Assembly: GCF_900220985.1 (NCBI RefSeq) | Contig: NZ_OCPC01000001.1 | Span: 908,836-972,835 of the forward strand | Direction of reading: 5' to 3' | Source of the DNA: Parahoeflea halophila | GTDB lineage: Bacteria > Pseudomonadota > Alphaproteobacteria > Rhizobiales > Rhizobiaceae | DNA: 64,000 nucleotides | Shown here: one piece after another, positions 43,768 to 52,735 of the stretch | How the letters are laid out: every line of letters begins with the position of its first letter | Position numbering within the stretch: the first letter of the stretch is position 1 | Position numbers and translations under genes: made by a program | The notes under the pieces: generated by a model | What the model was told of the DNA's origin: nothing | The model's input: the letters and a program-made list of their open reading frames with translations, nothing else | Database searches by the model: none

Positions 43768-44667
43768 CTAAGCTTCCCCCTCTTTCGTCGCGGAGTCGCT
43801 TACGAGAGACAGCGGTTCGGCGAAGGTAAGCGTACGATAGGGGAACGGAATCTCGATGCCGGCGGAATCTAGAGCGGATTTGACGGCTTCGATGACTTCA
43901 TCCCGCGACCGGCGCACATCAAGCGGCTTACTTCCCGTCCACCAGGTCACTTCGAAGTCAATCGAACTGGCACCGAAAGCCTGAGCAAAGATCTGCACGG
44001 GGCGATCGGTACTCTCAATGACAGTTTCGCATGATTTGACGGCGTTCTCGATCACCGAGCGCCCGTGGGCGACATCTTCGCCATAGGCAATACCGCAGAT
44101 AATGGTAATGCGGCGCTGATCGAGATCGGTACGGATCGTGATCGGATTTTTGAACAGCATGGAGTTGGGCACAATCACCAGCTGACCATCGGTCTGCCTT
44201 ATATGGGTTTCGCGCACGGCAATGTTTTCAACCTTTCCCTCGAGGCCCTCGCATTCAACGAAATCGCCGATCCGCATCTCCTTGCGAAAAAGGATTATGA
44301 TGCCGGCGAGGAAGTTTTCGAACGTGTCCTTGAAGGCAAAACCGATTGCTACCGACCCGATCCCCAGACCGGCAAGAATGCTGGCCGGCGTGAGATTGGG
44401 AAAGATGATGACGGCGGCAATCATGATGCCAATGATCCAGACCGCCAGCCCGACAAGCATCTGAAAGAGACTTTTTAGGCTCGGACGTATCCGCGATCGC
44501 GACAACACCCGCCCTGAAATCGCCTTTGCCGCCCAGGATACCAGAAAGGTGACAAAAAGGACGGCGATGGCCACCGCGATCTGAGGCAAAACCGCGACGG
44601 TCCCGACAATCATCCCGTTGAGCTGGCTCAACAAAATCTCAACCGGATTGACAGTGATCTCATCCAC
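43768..44667 (-). CDS. small-conductance mechanosensitive channel (MscS family), short type
   Basis: A 299-residue membrane protein with three N-terminal helices. The third is the pore helix with L-A-G-L-G-I-G-S-V-A-I-G-F-A-F-K-D-T-F-E-N (residues ~98-118), the Gly/Ala-packed MscS signature. It is followed by the beta domain (F-R-K-E-M-R-I-G-D-F-V-E) and the mixed alpha/beta cytoplasmic domain, ending I-P-F-P-Y-R-T-L. It releases solutes on hypo-osmotic shock. The start is a GTG at 44667 with GGGGAAAG upstream. A longer MscS relative lies at 62228. The gene is transcribed alone. Confidence 0.92.
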   Translation of the reverse strand: MDEITVNPVEILLSQLNGMIVGTVAVLPQIAVAIAVLFVTFLVSWAAKAISGRVLSRSRIRPSLKSLFQMLVGLAVWIIGIMIAAVIIFPNLTPASILAGLGIGSVAIGFAFKDTFENFLAGIIILFRKEMRIGDFVECEGLEGKVENIAVRETHIRQTDGQLVIVPNSMLFKNPITIRTDLDQRRITIICGIAYGEDVAHGRSVIENAVKSCETVIESTDRPVQIFAQAFGASSIDFEVTWWTGSKPLDVRRSRDEVIEAVKSALDSAGIEIPFPYRTLTFAEPLSLVSDSATKEGEA

Positions 44668-44795
44668 CGGAAACTTTCCCCATTTGTGAAAACCCTACAC
44701 GCGTGGCCAAGTATCAACAAGCCGGAGCACGATGCAGTGCAGGACCTGACGCGAGAACTTCGCGCGGCTGCCTGACAAAGAGCACCCAGCGCATC

Positions 44796-44821
44796 AAAAA
44801 ACCCGGCGCGATGGCCGGGTT
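44796..44821 (-). terminator. Rho-independent terminator after rpoD
   Basis: A 10-bp stem AAAACCCGGC/GCCGGGTTTT with a 6-base loop lies 53 bp beyond the rpoD stop. On the minus strand it runs into a T tract. Confidence 0.85.
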
Positions 44822-44873
44822 TTGTAGTCTGGGGCTTGGCCCCTCACTTCCGCGCAAGGGAGAGAAGGACTGA

Positions 44874-46919
44874 TCAGCTGTCCAGGAACGACCGCAGCTT
44901 GCGGCTCCGGCTCGGGTGCTTGAGCTTGCGGAGCGCCTTGGCTTCGATCTGGCGGATGCGTTCGCGGGTGACCGAGAACTGCTGGCCGACCTCTTCAAGA
45001 GTGTGGTCGGTGTTCATGCCGATGCCGAAGCGCATGCGCAGCACGCGCTCCTCGCGTGGGGTCAGCGAGGCGAGCACGCGGGTGGTGGTTTCGCGCAGGT
45101 TCGCCTGGATTGCCGCGTCGATCGGCAGGATGGCGTTCTTGTCCTCGATGAAATCACCCAAGTGGGAATCTTCCTCGTCACCCACGGGAGTTTCGAGAGA
45201 GATCGGCTCTTTGGCGATTTTCAGCACCTTGCGCACTTTTTCGAGCGGCATGGCGAGTTTCTCGGCCAGTTCTTCCGGCGTCGGCTCGCGGCCGATCTCG
45301 TGCAGCATCTGGCGCGAGGTGCGGACGATCTTGTTGATCGTCTCGATCATGTGCACCGGAATACGGATGGTCCGCGCCTGGTCGGCGATCGAGCGGGTGA
45401 TCGCCTGCCGGATCCACCAGGTGGCGTAGGTCGAGAACTTGTAACCGCGGCGGTATTCGAACTTGTCGACCGCCTTCATCAACCCGATATTGCCTTCCTG
45501 GATCAGGTCGAGGAACTGCAGGCCGCGATTGGTGTATTTCTTGGCAATCGAGATCACCAGGCGGAGGTTGGCCTCGACCATTTCCTTCTTGGCGATGCGA
45601 GCCTCGCGCTCGCCCTTCTGCACCATCTGCACGATGCGGCGGAATTCGGAGATCGAGATGCCGGTCTCGGTTGCCAGGAACTGGATCTCGGCGCGGATCT
45701 CGCGGATGTTGTCCAGCTCGGACTTGGCAAATTCCTTCCAGCCCTTGGCCGACAGGTTGGCAATCGATTTCAGCCAGTTCGGATCAAGCTCGGCGCCGGA
45801 ATATTGCGTCAGGAAGTCGTCGCGCTTGACGCCATAGCTTTCAGCCAGCCTGAGCAGGCGGCCTTCGTTCTGCACAAGCCGCTTGTTGATGTCGTAAAGC
45901 TGCTCGACCAGGCTGTCGATGCGGTTCTGGTTCAAGGACAGCGATTTCACCGCAGTGATCAGCTGGTCCTTGAGTTCCTTGTAGCGGCGCTCCTGCGCCG
46001 GCGACAGCGTGCCGGTAGCGGCAAGGCGTGCCTCGACCTGCTGGTCCTGAAGCTTCCTGAGCTTCTTGTAGGTGTCGGCGATGGTGTCAAGCGTCTCCAT
46101 CACCTGCGGGCGAAGTTCGGCCTCCATGGCGGCGAGCGAGAGATTGTTCTCGTCGTCGTCGTCATCTTCCTCTTCTTCATACTGGCCTTCGCCGCCGACA
46201 TTGGTGACGTCGTCGGACTTGGCCTTCTCGGCGCGGACCTTTTCCTTTTCCTCGGCCACCTTGCGGTCGGCCTCGATCTTCTCCGGGCTCTGGAACTGCG
46301 GCGCTGCCTTGGCCTCGGGACCGGAATAGGTGGTCTCCAGATCAATGATCTCGCGCAGGAGCGTGGCACCCTCGTTGAGCTCCTCGCGCCAGATGATGAT
46401 CGCCTGGAAGGTCAGCGGGCTTTCGCACAGGCCCGCGATCATGGTTTCGCGGCCGGCCTCGATGCGCTTGGCAATCGCGATTTCGCCCTCGCGCGACAAC
46501 AGCTCCACCGAGCCCATCTCGCGCAGGTACATCCGCACCGGATCGTCGGTGCGGTCAGTCGGTTCCTTTTTCTTGGTCGTGGCGACCGCAGACCCCGACG
46601 CGGTGGTGATCTCGCCGCCTTCGCTTTCGGAATCCGAATCGTCGTCGGCTTCCTTGTCTTCGCCGGCCTCGTCTTCCTCGACCACATTGATGCCCATATC
46701 GGAGAGCATCGACAGGATGTCCTCGATCTGCTCCGAGGTCACCTCTTCCGAGGGCAGCACGGCATTGAGCTCGTCCATGGTCACATAACCCCGTTTCTTC
46801 GAGGTCTTGATCATCTTCTTGACGGCATCATCCGACAGATCGAGCAACGGGCCGTCAGGCGTGGTGCCTTCGCGCTCGGTCTCGGTGTCGTCTGCTGCTT
46901 CTTTTACCTTGCTTGCCAT
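44874..46919 (-). CDS. rpoD: RNA polymerase primary sigma factor (sigma-70)
   Basis: A 681-residue primary sigma factor. Region 1.1 is followed by an acidic stretch (residues ~95-112) and a large non-conserved region holding another acidic tract (E-E-E-D-D-D-D-D-E). Region 2 contains [17 protein letters not shown] for -10 recognition and melting. Region 4.2 ends with [27 protein letters not shown] for the -35. The length is typical of alphaproteobacterial RpoD. It lies downstream of dnaG in the same direction, the classical macromolecular-synthesis arrangement, but separated by 432 bp. Confidence 0.97.
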   Translation of the reverse strand: MASKVKEAADDTETEREGTTPDGPLLDLSDDAVKKMIKTSKKRGYVTMDELNAVLPSEEVTSEQIEDILSMLSDMGINVVEEDEAGEDKEADDDSDSESEGGEITTASGSAVATTKKKEPTDRTDDPVRMYLREMGSVELLSREGEIAIAKRIEAGRETMIAGLCESPLTFQAIIIWREELNEGATLLREIIDLETTYSGPEAKAAPQFQSPEKIEADRKVAEEKEKVRAEKAKSDDVTNVGGEGQYEEEEDDDDDENNLSLAAMEAELRPQVMETLDTIADTYKKLRKLQDQQVEARLAATGTLSPAQERRYKELKDQLITAVKSLSLNQNRIDSLVEQLYDINKRLVQNEGRLLRLAESYGVKRDDFLTQYSGAELDPNWLKSIANLSAKGWKEFAKSELDNIREIRAEIQFLATETGISISEFRRIVQMVQKGEREARIAKKEMVEANLRLVISIAKKYTNRGLQFLDLIQEGNIGLMKAVDKFEYRRGYKFSTYATWWIRQAITRSIADQARTIRIPVHMIETINKIVRTSRQMLHEIGREPTPEELAEKLAMPLEKVRKVLKIAKEPISLETPVGDEEDSHLGDFIEDKNAILPIDAAIQANLRETTTRVLASLTPREERVLRMRFGIGMNTDHTLEEVGQQFSVTRERIRQIEAKALRKLKHPSRSRKLRSFLDS

Positions 46920-47351
46920 GGGCAGTCACTTTCCCCGGATTTCATTCGGTTGATATCAGCTGCGCCAGTTCCTTGGCGCCTGCCGTCCGCCGATCGGGCG
47001 GGCGGATTTAGCGAATCATCCGGATTGTTTTGGCGTACGCATGCTTAATTCCCGATTAACCATGCCGAACATTCAACTCTGCGCTCGTTTGCCATGCGGT
47101 CTGTTCGCCCCGGAAACTGCGATCTCGCCGCAATAAAGCCGAGCTGAATGGTCCCGCATGTTTTTCATCAGACAGGTGATTCCCACAAAAAACCTATCCG
47201 TCAAGGCTTTGAGGGCAAAAAGCGCTCTGATTCGGTGATTTGCGCGCAAATGTCTGCTTTGCTGGTTTCATCGCTAGATCACCCTATTTAGGTGGCGCTT
47301 TGGATTCCACAAGTGCGACACATTGGAATAGGTGGGCGCCCCGGCCTCGCC
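46920..47351. other. 432-bp dnaG-rpoD interval
   Basis: No gene is supported. It should contain the rpoD promoter. A perfect 14-bp palindrome ATTTGCGCGCAAAT lies at 47238-47251, 113 bp or less from the dnaG stop. It could be a hairpin or a protein-binding site. No rpsU gene is present, as usual in this group. Confidence 0.6.
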
Positions 47352-49343
47352 TCAGCCGCCGCGGACGCCCTTGATCCGGCCGGACAGAACGCCGAAGCCA
47401 TCAATGATGGCCTCCTGGTTTTCCAGCCGGGCAATTTCGAGCTGAACCTGCTGCAGCGTGGAGATGATGGCGTAGCTCTGTTCGGCGTCCTCGCACTCGA
47501 TGATGTCGCGCTCGAGCTCCGCCTTTTGCCATTTGAGATCGCGGGTTCGCTTGTGCAGCGCCAGCGCCTGGCTGTACCCCTCCCGCGCGTCCTCCGCAGC
47601 CGCCTCAGCCGTGGCCGTCCAGATCCGCGCATTGCGGATCTGGGTCTCAAGCCGGGCGATGAACTCCCCCTGCCCGTCCGCCTCCAGTGCCGCATAAAGC
47701 CGCTCGCGGTCGAACCGACCGCCCGCCGAGGCGGCATCGAGCATCACCTGCCACACCCGCATGAGCCCCTTGTCGTCGAATTCCAGCGCCGCCAGCTCGT
47801 CGAACTCGTCATGCAGCATCTGCGGATGGTTGGCGACCGTCATCACCAGAACGGTTTCGCGCAGCGACGGCATGGCGCCATGGCCGCGCACCAGTCCCGA
47901 CTGGGTCAGCCGCTCGGAGACTGCCACGCGTGCCGCGTGTGTGCCGCCGCCACGCGCCTCGCCCGGCCGACCGCCGCGCCCGCCACCACGCTCGAACCCG
48001 CCGCGGCCGTAACCGCCGCCGGCGAACTTGCCGGGCTCGCGGTTGCCATAACGCGGGGCCCCGCCGAAGAATGCGTTCATGCGGTCGCGCATGTCCTGCT
48101 GGTAGTGCCGGCGCAGGCTTTCATCGGCGATCAGCGAGGTCGCCTGCCGGAGCTTGACCTCGAGCTCGGCCCGGCTTTCCGGCGTCTCGAACACGCCGCT
48201 GCCCACCTCGCGCGACCACACCACATCGGCCAGCGGCCGCGCCGCAGCGATGACCTGATCGAACGGCGCCCGCCCGTCATGGCGTACCAGATCGTCGGGG
48301 TCCTTGCCCGCCGGCAGCACCGCAATCCTGAGCGAGCGGCCGGGTCCGATATGCGGCAGCGCCAGATCGACGGTGCGGTGCGCCGCACGCTGCCCGGCCT
48401 CATCGCCGTCGAAACACAAGACCGGCTGCGGCGTCACCCGCCAAAGCAGTTTCAGCTGGTTTTCACCAAGAGCCGTGCCAAGCGGTGCCACCACATTGTC
48501 GATGCCCGCCTGCGCCAGCGCGATCACGTCCATGTAGCCTTCAACCACAATCAGCGTGCCGTCCTGTCCGCAGGCGCGCCGGGCGCGGGCATAGTTGAAC
48601 AGCACATTGCCCTTGTGAAAGAGCTCGGTCTCGTTGGAATTGAGATACTTGGCCGGCGCGCCCGGTTGCAGCGCCCTGCCGCCAAAGGCGATCACCCGCT
48701 CGCGCGCCGACAGGATCGGAAACATGATGCGGTCGCGGAAGCGGTCGTAGGAGACGGCAATCTCGGGACCGTGAACCACCAGCCCGCAGGCCTCGATCTG
48801 GTCCTTGTCGACCCCGCGTGAAGCCAAATGTTCCTTCAGCGCACTGCGGTTGTCGTTGCTGTAGCCAAGCCGGAAGGCGGCGATTGTCCGGCCGGACAAC
48901 CCGCGGTCACGCAGATACGCCCGCGCTTTTGCACCCTGCGGCCCCTGAAGCTCGGCCTCGAAATAGGACGCCGCTATTTCCATGACCTCTTCAAGCGTGG
49001 CGCGCTGGCGTTCGCGCCGGGCGGCTTGCGGGTCTGGCGCCGGCAGCGCAACGCCGGCCATATCGGCGACACGTTCGACCGCCTCGGGAAAATTCAAGTT
49101 TTCAAGCTCGGTGAGAAACTTGAAATGATCTCCCGAAACCCCACAGCCGAAGCAATGATAGCGGCCCTTGCGGTCCTCGCAGTGAAAGCTCGGAGACTTT
49201 TCGCCATGGAACGGGCAGCACGCCCACCAGTCGCCGCGCGATGTGTTGGTTTTTTTCCGGTCCCACGTCACATGCCTTCCGATCACGTCGGAGATCGGCA
49301 CGCGCTCACGAATATCGTCGAGGAAGGACGGTGAAAACCGCAA
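47352..49343 (-). CDS. dnaG: DNA primase
   Basis: A 663-residue bacterial primase. The N-terminal CHC2 zinc finger is complete (C-C-P-F-H then C-F-G-C, residues ~41-70). The catalytic core has E-G-Y-M-D in the TOPRIM fold (near residue 265), D-G-D-E-A-G and the S-N-E basic region. The C-terminal helicase-binding part follows a Gly/Arg-rich linker (G-G-G-Y-G-R-G-G-F). It makes RNA primers for replication together with DnaB. The family's first residues R-F-S-P-S-F-L-D-D-I are reached only from a TTG start at 49343, with GGAGG 10-11 bases upstream. rpoD follows downstream. Confidence 0.95.
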   Translation of the reverse strand: MRFSPSFLDDIRERVPISDVIGRHVTWDRKKTNTSRGDWWACCPFHGEKSPSFHCEDRKGRYHCFGCGVSGDHFKFLTELENLNFPEAVERVADMAGVALPAPDPQAARRERQRATLEEVMEIAASYFEAELQGPQGAKARAYLRDRGLSGRTIAAFRLGYSNDNRSALKEHLASRGVDKDQIEACGLVVHGPEIAVSYDRFRDRIMFPILSARERVIAFGGRALQPGAPAKYLNSNETELFHKGNVLFNYARARRACGQDGTLIVVEGYMDVIALAQAGIDNVVAPLGTALGENQLKLLWRVTPQPVLCFDGDEAGQRAAHRTVDLALPHIGPGRSLRIAVLPAGKDPDDLVRHDGRAPFDQVIAAARPLADVVWSREVGSGVFETPESRAELEVKLRQATSLIADESLRRHYQQDMRDRMNAFFGGAPRYGNREPGKFAGGGYGRGGFERGGGRGGRPGEARGGGTHAARVAVSERLTQSGLVRGHGAMPSLRETVLVMTVANHPQMLHDEFDELAALEFDDKGLMRVWQVMLDAASAGGRFDRERLYAALEADGQGEFIARLETQIRNARIWTATAEAAAEDAREGYSQALALHKRTRDLKWQKAELERDIIECEDAEQSYAIISTLQQVQLEIARLENQEAIIDGFGVLSGRIKGVRGG

Positions 49344-49498
49344 TATCGGCGCGCCTCCGGCGCAAGCAATGGGTCTGGTTGAAGATCGTCCCTATATAGG
49401 CATGGCCAAAGGTGCTGGCAAAGGCCCTGGATCCGTCCTCCCCGTTATGCACAGCCGCGCGCAAGGCATTCAACCTCCGGCACGATTGCGAAGCCCCC

Positions 49499-50257
49499 TT
49501 ACCGGAACAGCCCCATGCGCATGACCTTCACCACGGCCTGGGTGCGGTTGGCGCATCCAAGCTTCTTGGTCGAGATCGTGGCGTAATGATTTACCGTGTG
49601 TTCGGATAGCCCGGTGAGCCGCGAGATTTCCGAACTGGTCTTGCCTTCAGCAGTCCACCGCAGGACTTCAATCTCGCGGGCATTGAGCACCGGTTTCTGC
49701 TCATTCCTGTCAGAAGAGATCTGCGAAATCCGGTCAATCAACATGGTCGATAACATGCCAAGCGTCGACAATTTCTCGTCGGACAAAGGTTCGCGGTCGC
49801 CCAGGAAGCAGACCGCATAACGCTTGCTCTCGGAATCCTGAACCGGGAATCCCACCCCTGTAGTCAACTCAAAGCGCGAGAACAGGTGAATTGCGGCGAT
49901 CAGTTTCTGAGTCGACAGCTCCTGCTTCAGCTTGCTCATGTCGAGCAGCACCGGCGAGATTCTGGTCTGCATCTCATTGAGCATCGGGCTGTCGCTGGCC
50001 AGTTCCAGCCGGTCAAATTCAGCCGTCAACTCGGCCGGCCAACTCGACACGACAGCCAATTGCGCCAGTGATCTTTGGGTTCGAGAGATAGTGCCGGGTA
50101 GCGAGATCACGACAAAGTGGCGAAAGCCGTACTGGGCGCAGGCTTCCCGCAATACCTGCTTGGCATCATGGATCGTTCGGATCCTGCCAACCGACTCCAG
50201 CAGTGGGTTCGAAAAGGCAGGGTTGCTCAGGTGTGGCATCATTTGAGAATCGGACAT
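49499..50257 (-). CDS. LuxR-type transcriptional regulator with autoinducer-binding-like domain (solo 1)
   Basis: A 252-residue regulator. An N-terminal Autoind_bind-like domain (residues ~20-170) contains S-S-W-P-A-E-L-T-A-E-F-D-R-L and D-S-P-M, at the positions of the LuxR Trp/Tyr/Asp-Pro ligand contacts. The C-terminal GerE/LuxR helix-turn-helix has L-N-A-R-E-I-E-V-L-R-W-T-A-E-G-K-T-S-S-E-I and H-T-V-N-H-Y-A-T-I. No acyl-homoserine-lactone synthase gene is in the window, so it is a LuxR solo by context. It is closely similar to the next gene at 50585, suggesting tandem duplication. The ATG at 50257 is the likely start. Confidence 0.87.
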   Translation of the reverse strand: MSDSQMMPHLSNPAFSNPLLESVGRIRTIHDAKQVLREACAQYGFRHFVVISLPGTISRTQRSLAQLAVVSSWPAELTAEFDRLELASDSPMLNEMQTRISPVLLDMSKLKQELSTQKLIAAIHLFSRFELTTGVGFPVQDSESKRYAVCFLGDREPLSDEKLSTLGMLSTMLIDRISQISSDRNEQKPVLNAREIEVLRWTAEGKTSSEISRLTGLSEHTVNHYATISTKKLGCANRTQAVVKVMRMGLFR

Positions 50258-50584
50258 GGGAGAGGGCCAATGCTTCTGGTTACCACAACTGAATGCTGCA
50301 ACTGTTCGATACACAGAAGCACTGAGATTGCAAGAACACGCAAGGTATCGCAGATAGCAACCCAAAGTTCACCGTCAAAAGAAAACGGCGCATCTGAAAT
50401 ACAGATTTGCGCGAAATTTTTCGGCTTACTTCAAGATCGCCTGCAACAACAATCGATCACAACAGACGGGTCGGCTATCACCACTGGCCGCCGCACTCAC
50501 TAACCTGTGTTAAGTTTAGGTCGTTTTGGACCATTGTTCGCCGGCCATCCGGTGCCGGGTTTCATCACAGCATCCCGAGGCACC

Positions 50585-51325
50585 CTATTTGAACAGCCCC
50601 AGGCGTATCGCGTAGACCACGGCCTGGGTGCGGTTGGAGCATCCCAGCTTCTTAGTGGCAATCGTGGCATAATGATTGACGGTATGCTCGGAAAGGCCTG
50701 TGAGCATGGCGATTTCCGGACTGGTCTTGCCCTCCGCAGTCCATTTAAGAATCTCGGTTTCGCGTGCATTGAGAACGGATTTCGCTGCGTCATCGGTGGA
50801 GTTGATGATCGAAATCTGTTCGATCAGCATGGTTGCGAACATTGACAGTGCCGACAGCTCATCCACTGACAAGGCCGCCCGGTCCCCGGTGAAAGACACC
50901 GCATGGCGCAGACCGTGGTTATCGTGAACCGGAAAATAGACACCGACCGTCAGCCCGAAGCGTCTGAACAGCTCTGCCGCCATTGCCTGTTCCTGATCGG
51001 GACGGGCATGGTTGACCGCATCAATCTCAAACACCACCGGGGTGATCTGCTTGCGCAAGCGGTCGAAAACAGGGCTGTTGCGCGCAAGGCCCAACCGATC
51101 ATATTCAGCAATCAGTTCCGGCGGCCAGCTCGAAATCATAGCCATACGGGCAATCGAGTTGTCCTCGCTTGCCTGTGCAATCGGCAAGGTGATGACCGAA
51201 AAATATAAAAAACCGTAGCTCAGACACGTCTTGCGCAGAACCTGCATGGCATCAAACATCGTGCGGACGTTGCCAATCAGCTCAAATGGCTCGGTCTGGA
51301 GGGCAGGGTTGGGAGTAAACGTCAC
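50585..51325 (-). CDS. LuxR-type transcriptional regulator with autoinducer-binding-like domain (solo 2)
   Basis: A 246-residue paralogue of the previous gene. It shares S-S-W-P-P-E-L-I-A-E-Y-D-R-L-G-L-A-R-N-S-P in the ligand domain (Asn where solo 1 has Asp). The DNA-binding helix region is nearly the same: L-N-A-R-E-T-E-I-L-K-W-T-A-E-G-K-T-S-P-E-I and L-S-E-H-T-V-N-H-Y-A-T-I. A GTG start at 51325 follows the PAS gene stop by 3 bp, so the PAS protein and this regulator are one unit. The very similar recognition helices suggest overlapping targets, which is inference. No AHL synthase is nearby. Confidence 0.87.
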   Translation of the reverse strand: MTFTPNPALQTEPFELIGNVRTMFDAMQVLRKTCLSYGFLYFSVITLPIAQASEDNSIARMAMISSWPPELIAEYDRLGLARNSPVFDRLRKQITPVVFEIDAVNHARPDQEQAMAAELFRRFGLTVGVYFPVHDNHGLRHAVSFTGDRAALSVDELSALSMFATMLIEQISIINSTDDAAKSVLNARETEILKWTAEGKTSPEIAMLTGLSEHTVNHYATIATKKLGCSNRTQAVVYAIRLGLFK

Positions 51326-51328
51326 CTG

Positions 51329-51793
51329 TCAATCACCTGTAAAAACGATGGAACGCACCGACTCGTTGAATTCGTGGCAATAGCCGATCAGCTCGCCACC
51401 CTTGTTGGCCCGGTACCGGCCGGCCACCGCAACCATCTTGTGGCCTCCCGTGCTGCTCTTGACCCGCAAGACAAAACGAAAATTCTTGCGTTCGGAGGTT
51501 GCAGCCGAAACCACTTGCTCTACCAGCTCAGCGTCTTCGGGGTGATACGTGGCCAGAATATGGCTCAGGCTCACCGGGCCTTCCGATTTCTCCATGCTGT
51601 GGATGCGCGAGGCGTCCTCGGACCAGAAAACCTGCCCGGTGTCGATCTCCAGCCTCCAGGTGCCGAAGAGGCCCACTGACCCCAGGAGCCCGAGTATTTC
51701 GTCACTGGACACGCCGACATGATCCTGTTTTTGCGACAGAAAATGCCGGTCAACGTGATCGAAATGGAGCTGCGAACCGGTCTTCAGCGTCAT
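51329..51793 (-). CDS. PAS-fold protein, single domain
   Basis: A 154-residue protein with a PAS-3-like domain. G-T-W-R-L-E-I-D-T-G-Q-V-F-W-S-E-D-A-S-R-I-H (residues ~44-65) is followed by Y-H-P-E-D and F-R-F-V-L-R-V-K-S-S, the pattern of PAS domains in sensory proteins. No kinase, cyclase or DNA-binding part is attached. It lies 3 bp upstream of a LuxR regulator and is probably co-translated with it, so it may pass a redox, ligand or light signal to that regulator. The start is an ATG at 51793. Confidence 0.8.
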   Translation of the reverse strand: MTLKTGSQLHFDHVDRHFLSQKQDHVGVSSDEILGLLGSVGLFGTWRLEIDTGQVFWSEDASRIHSMEKSEGPVSLSHILATYHPEDAELVEQVVSAATSERKNFRFVLRVKSSTGGHKMVAVAGRYRANKGGELIGYCHEFNESVRSIVFTGD

Positions 51794-51980
51794 TGCTTTT
51801 CCTCAGAGTGATGCCTACTGGCTGGTCGGGGCGAATCGTGACTGCACAATTCAGCACGGGCCTATATCGAGATGCTCCGGAGGAAACCGGATATCCATCA
51901 CGCAGGGATGAAGCGCGGCGAATTACAGCCGCGCGTCATGCTCGATGATTGTGCTGAGATCTGCTGCCTGTGCAGGTTGC

Positions 51981-52430
51981 CTACTGCAACATGCCCTTGA
52001 CCATGCCGCAGGCCTTGGAAAAATCCATCTGGCCCGGATAGCGCTCCTTGAGCACATTCATGCATTTGCCCATGTCGCGCAGACCCGAGGCACCGGTTTC
52101 CGACACCACTGATTTGCATAATTCGCGCACTTCTTCGTCCGGCAGCTGCTGCGGCAGGAACTGGCGGATAATGGCGATTTCGTCGCGTTCCTGCTGAGCC
52201 AGCTCAAGGCGCGCGTTCTCTTCATAGATCGCAGCGGATTCCTCGCGCTGCTTGATCATCTTGGTCAGGATCTGCAGGATTTCATCATCGCTGACGGGAT
52301 CCTTGCCGGCGCCGCGATTGGCGATATCGCGATCCTTTATCGCAGCCTGAATCAGCCGTAGAGTGGAAATACGGCGCGTATCCTTGGCGCGAATCGCGTC
52401 TTTGAGCGTTTCGGTAAAACGGTCACGCAT
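51981..52430 (-). CDS. GatB/YqeY domain protein
   Basis: A 149-residue protein with the YqeY fold. It begins R-D-R-F-T-E-T-L-K-D-A-I-R-A-K-D-T-R-R-I-S-T-L-R-L, and has I-L-T-K-M-I-K-Q-R-E-E-S and L-P-Q-Q-L-P-D-E-E-V in the middle. Its end is G-M-V-K-G-M-L-Q. The domain is shared with GatB, the tRNA-dependent amidotransferase subunit, where it helps bind tRNA. The role of the free form is unclear. The ATG at 52430 is chosen over a TTG two codons upstream. In Hyphomicrobiales it typically sits divergent from carA, as here. Confidence 0.92.
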   Translation of the reverse strand: MRDRFTETLKDAIRAKDTRRISTLRLIQAAIKDRDIANRGAGKDPVSDDEILQILTKMIKQREESAAIYEENARLELAQQERDEIAIIRQFLPQQLPDEEVRELCKSVVSETGASGLRDMGKCMNVLKERYPGQMDFSKACGMVKGMLQ

Positions 52431-52735
52431 AATCAAACTTTCTCCGGCAGTTCCATCATTACCCGTCTGGGTCCGCGCAGGCGGAAGCTCAAGGATTACC
52501 CCTTCGCCCGCATCATGTTCAAGCTATTTATTAGCTGATCCACGCCGCGGGACTGATTGACCGCAGCCTGCGCCTTCTCTATTTACCGGCTTTTGAAAGA
52601 CCGGAGAAGACCCATCCAGTGCGGGAACTGCTGACCGCAGCTGGCCTTCCGGCAGCTTAGATGGCGATGCCCTGACACAACATCAAGGGGCCAGCCCGGC
52701 GATGAACCGGCTGTTGAGCCGTGAACGGAGTTGAC

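Noticed and set aside
44916-47048. 710-codon open frame antisense to rpoD
   Set aside because: It is the mirror of the highly conserved rpoD coding strand; rpoD explains the region fully.
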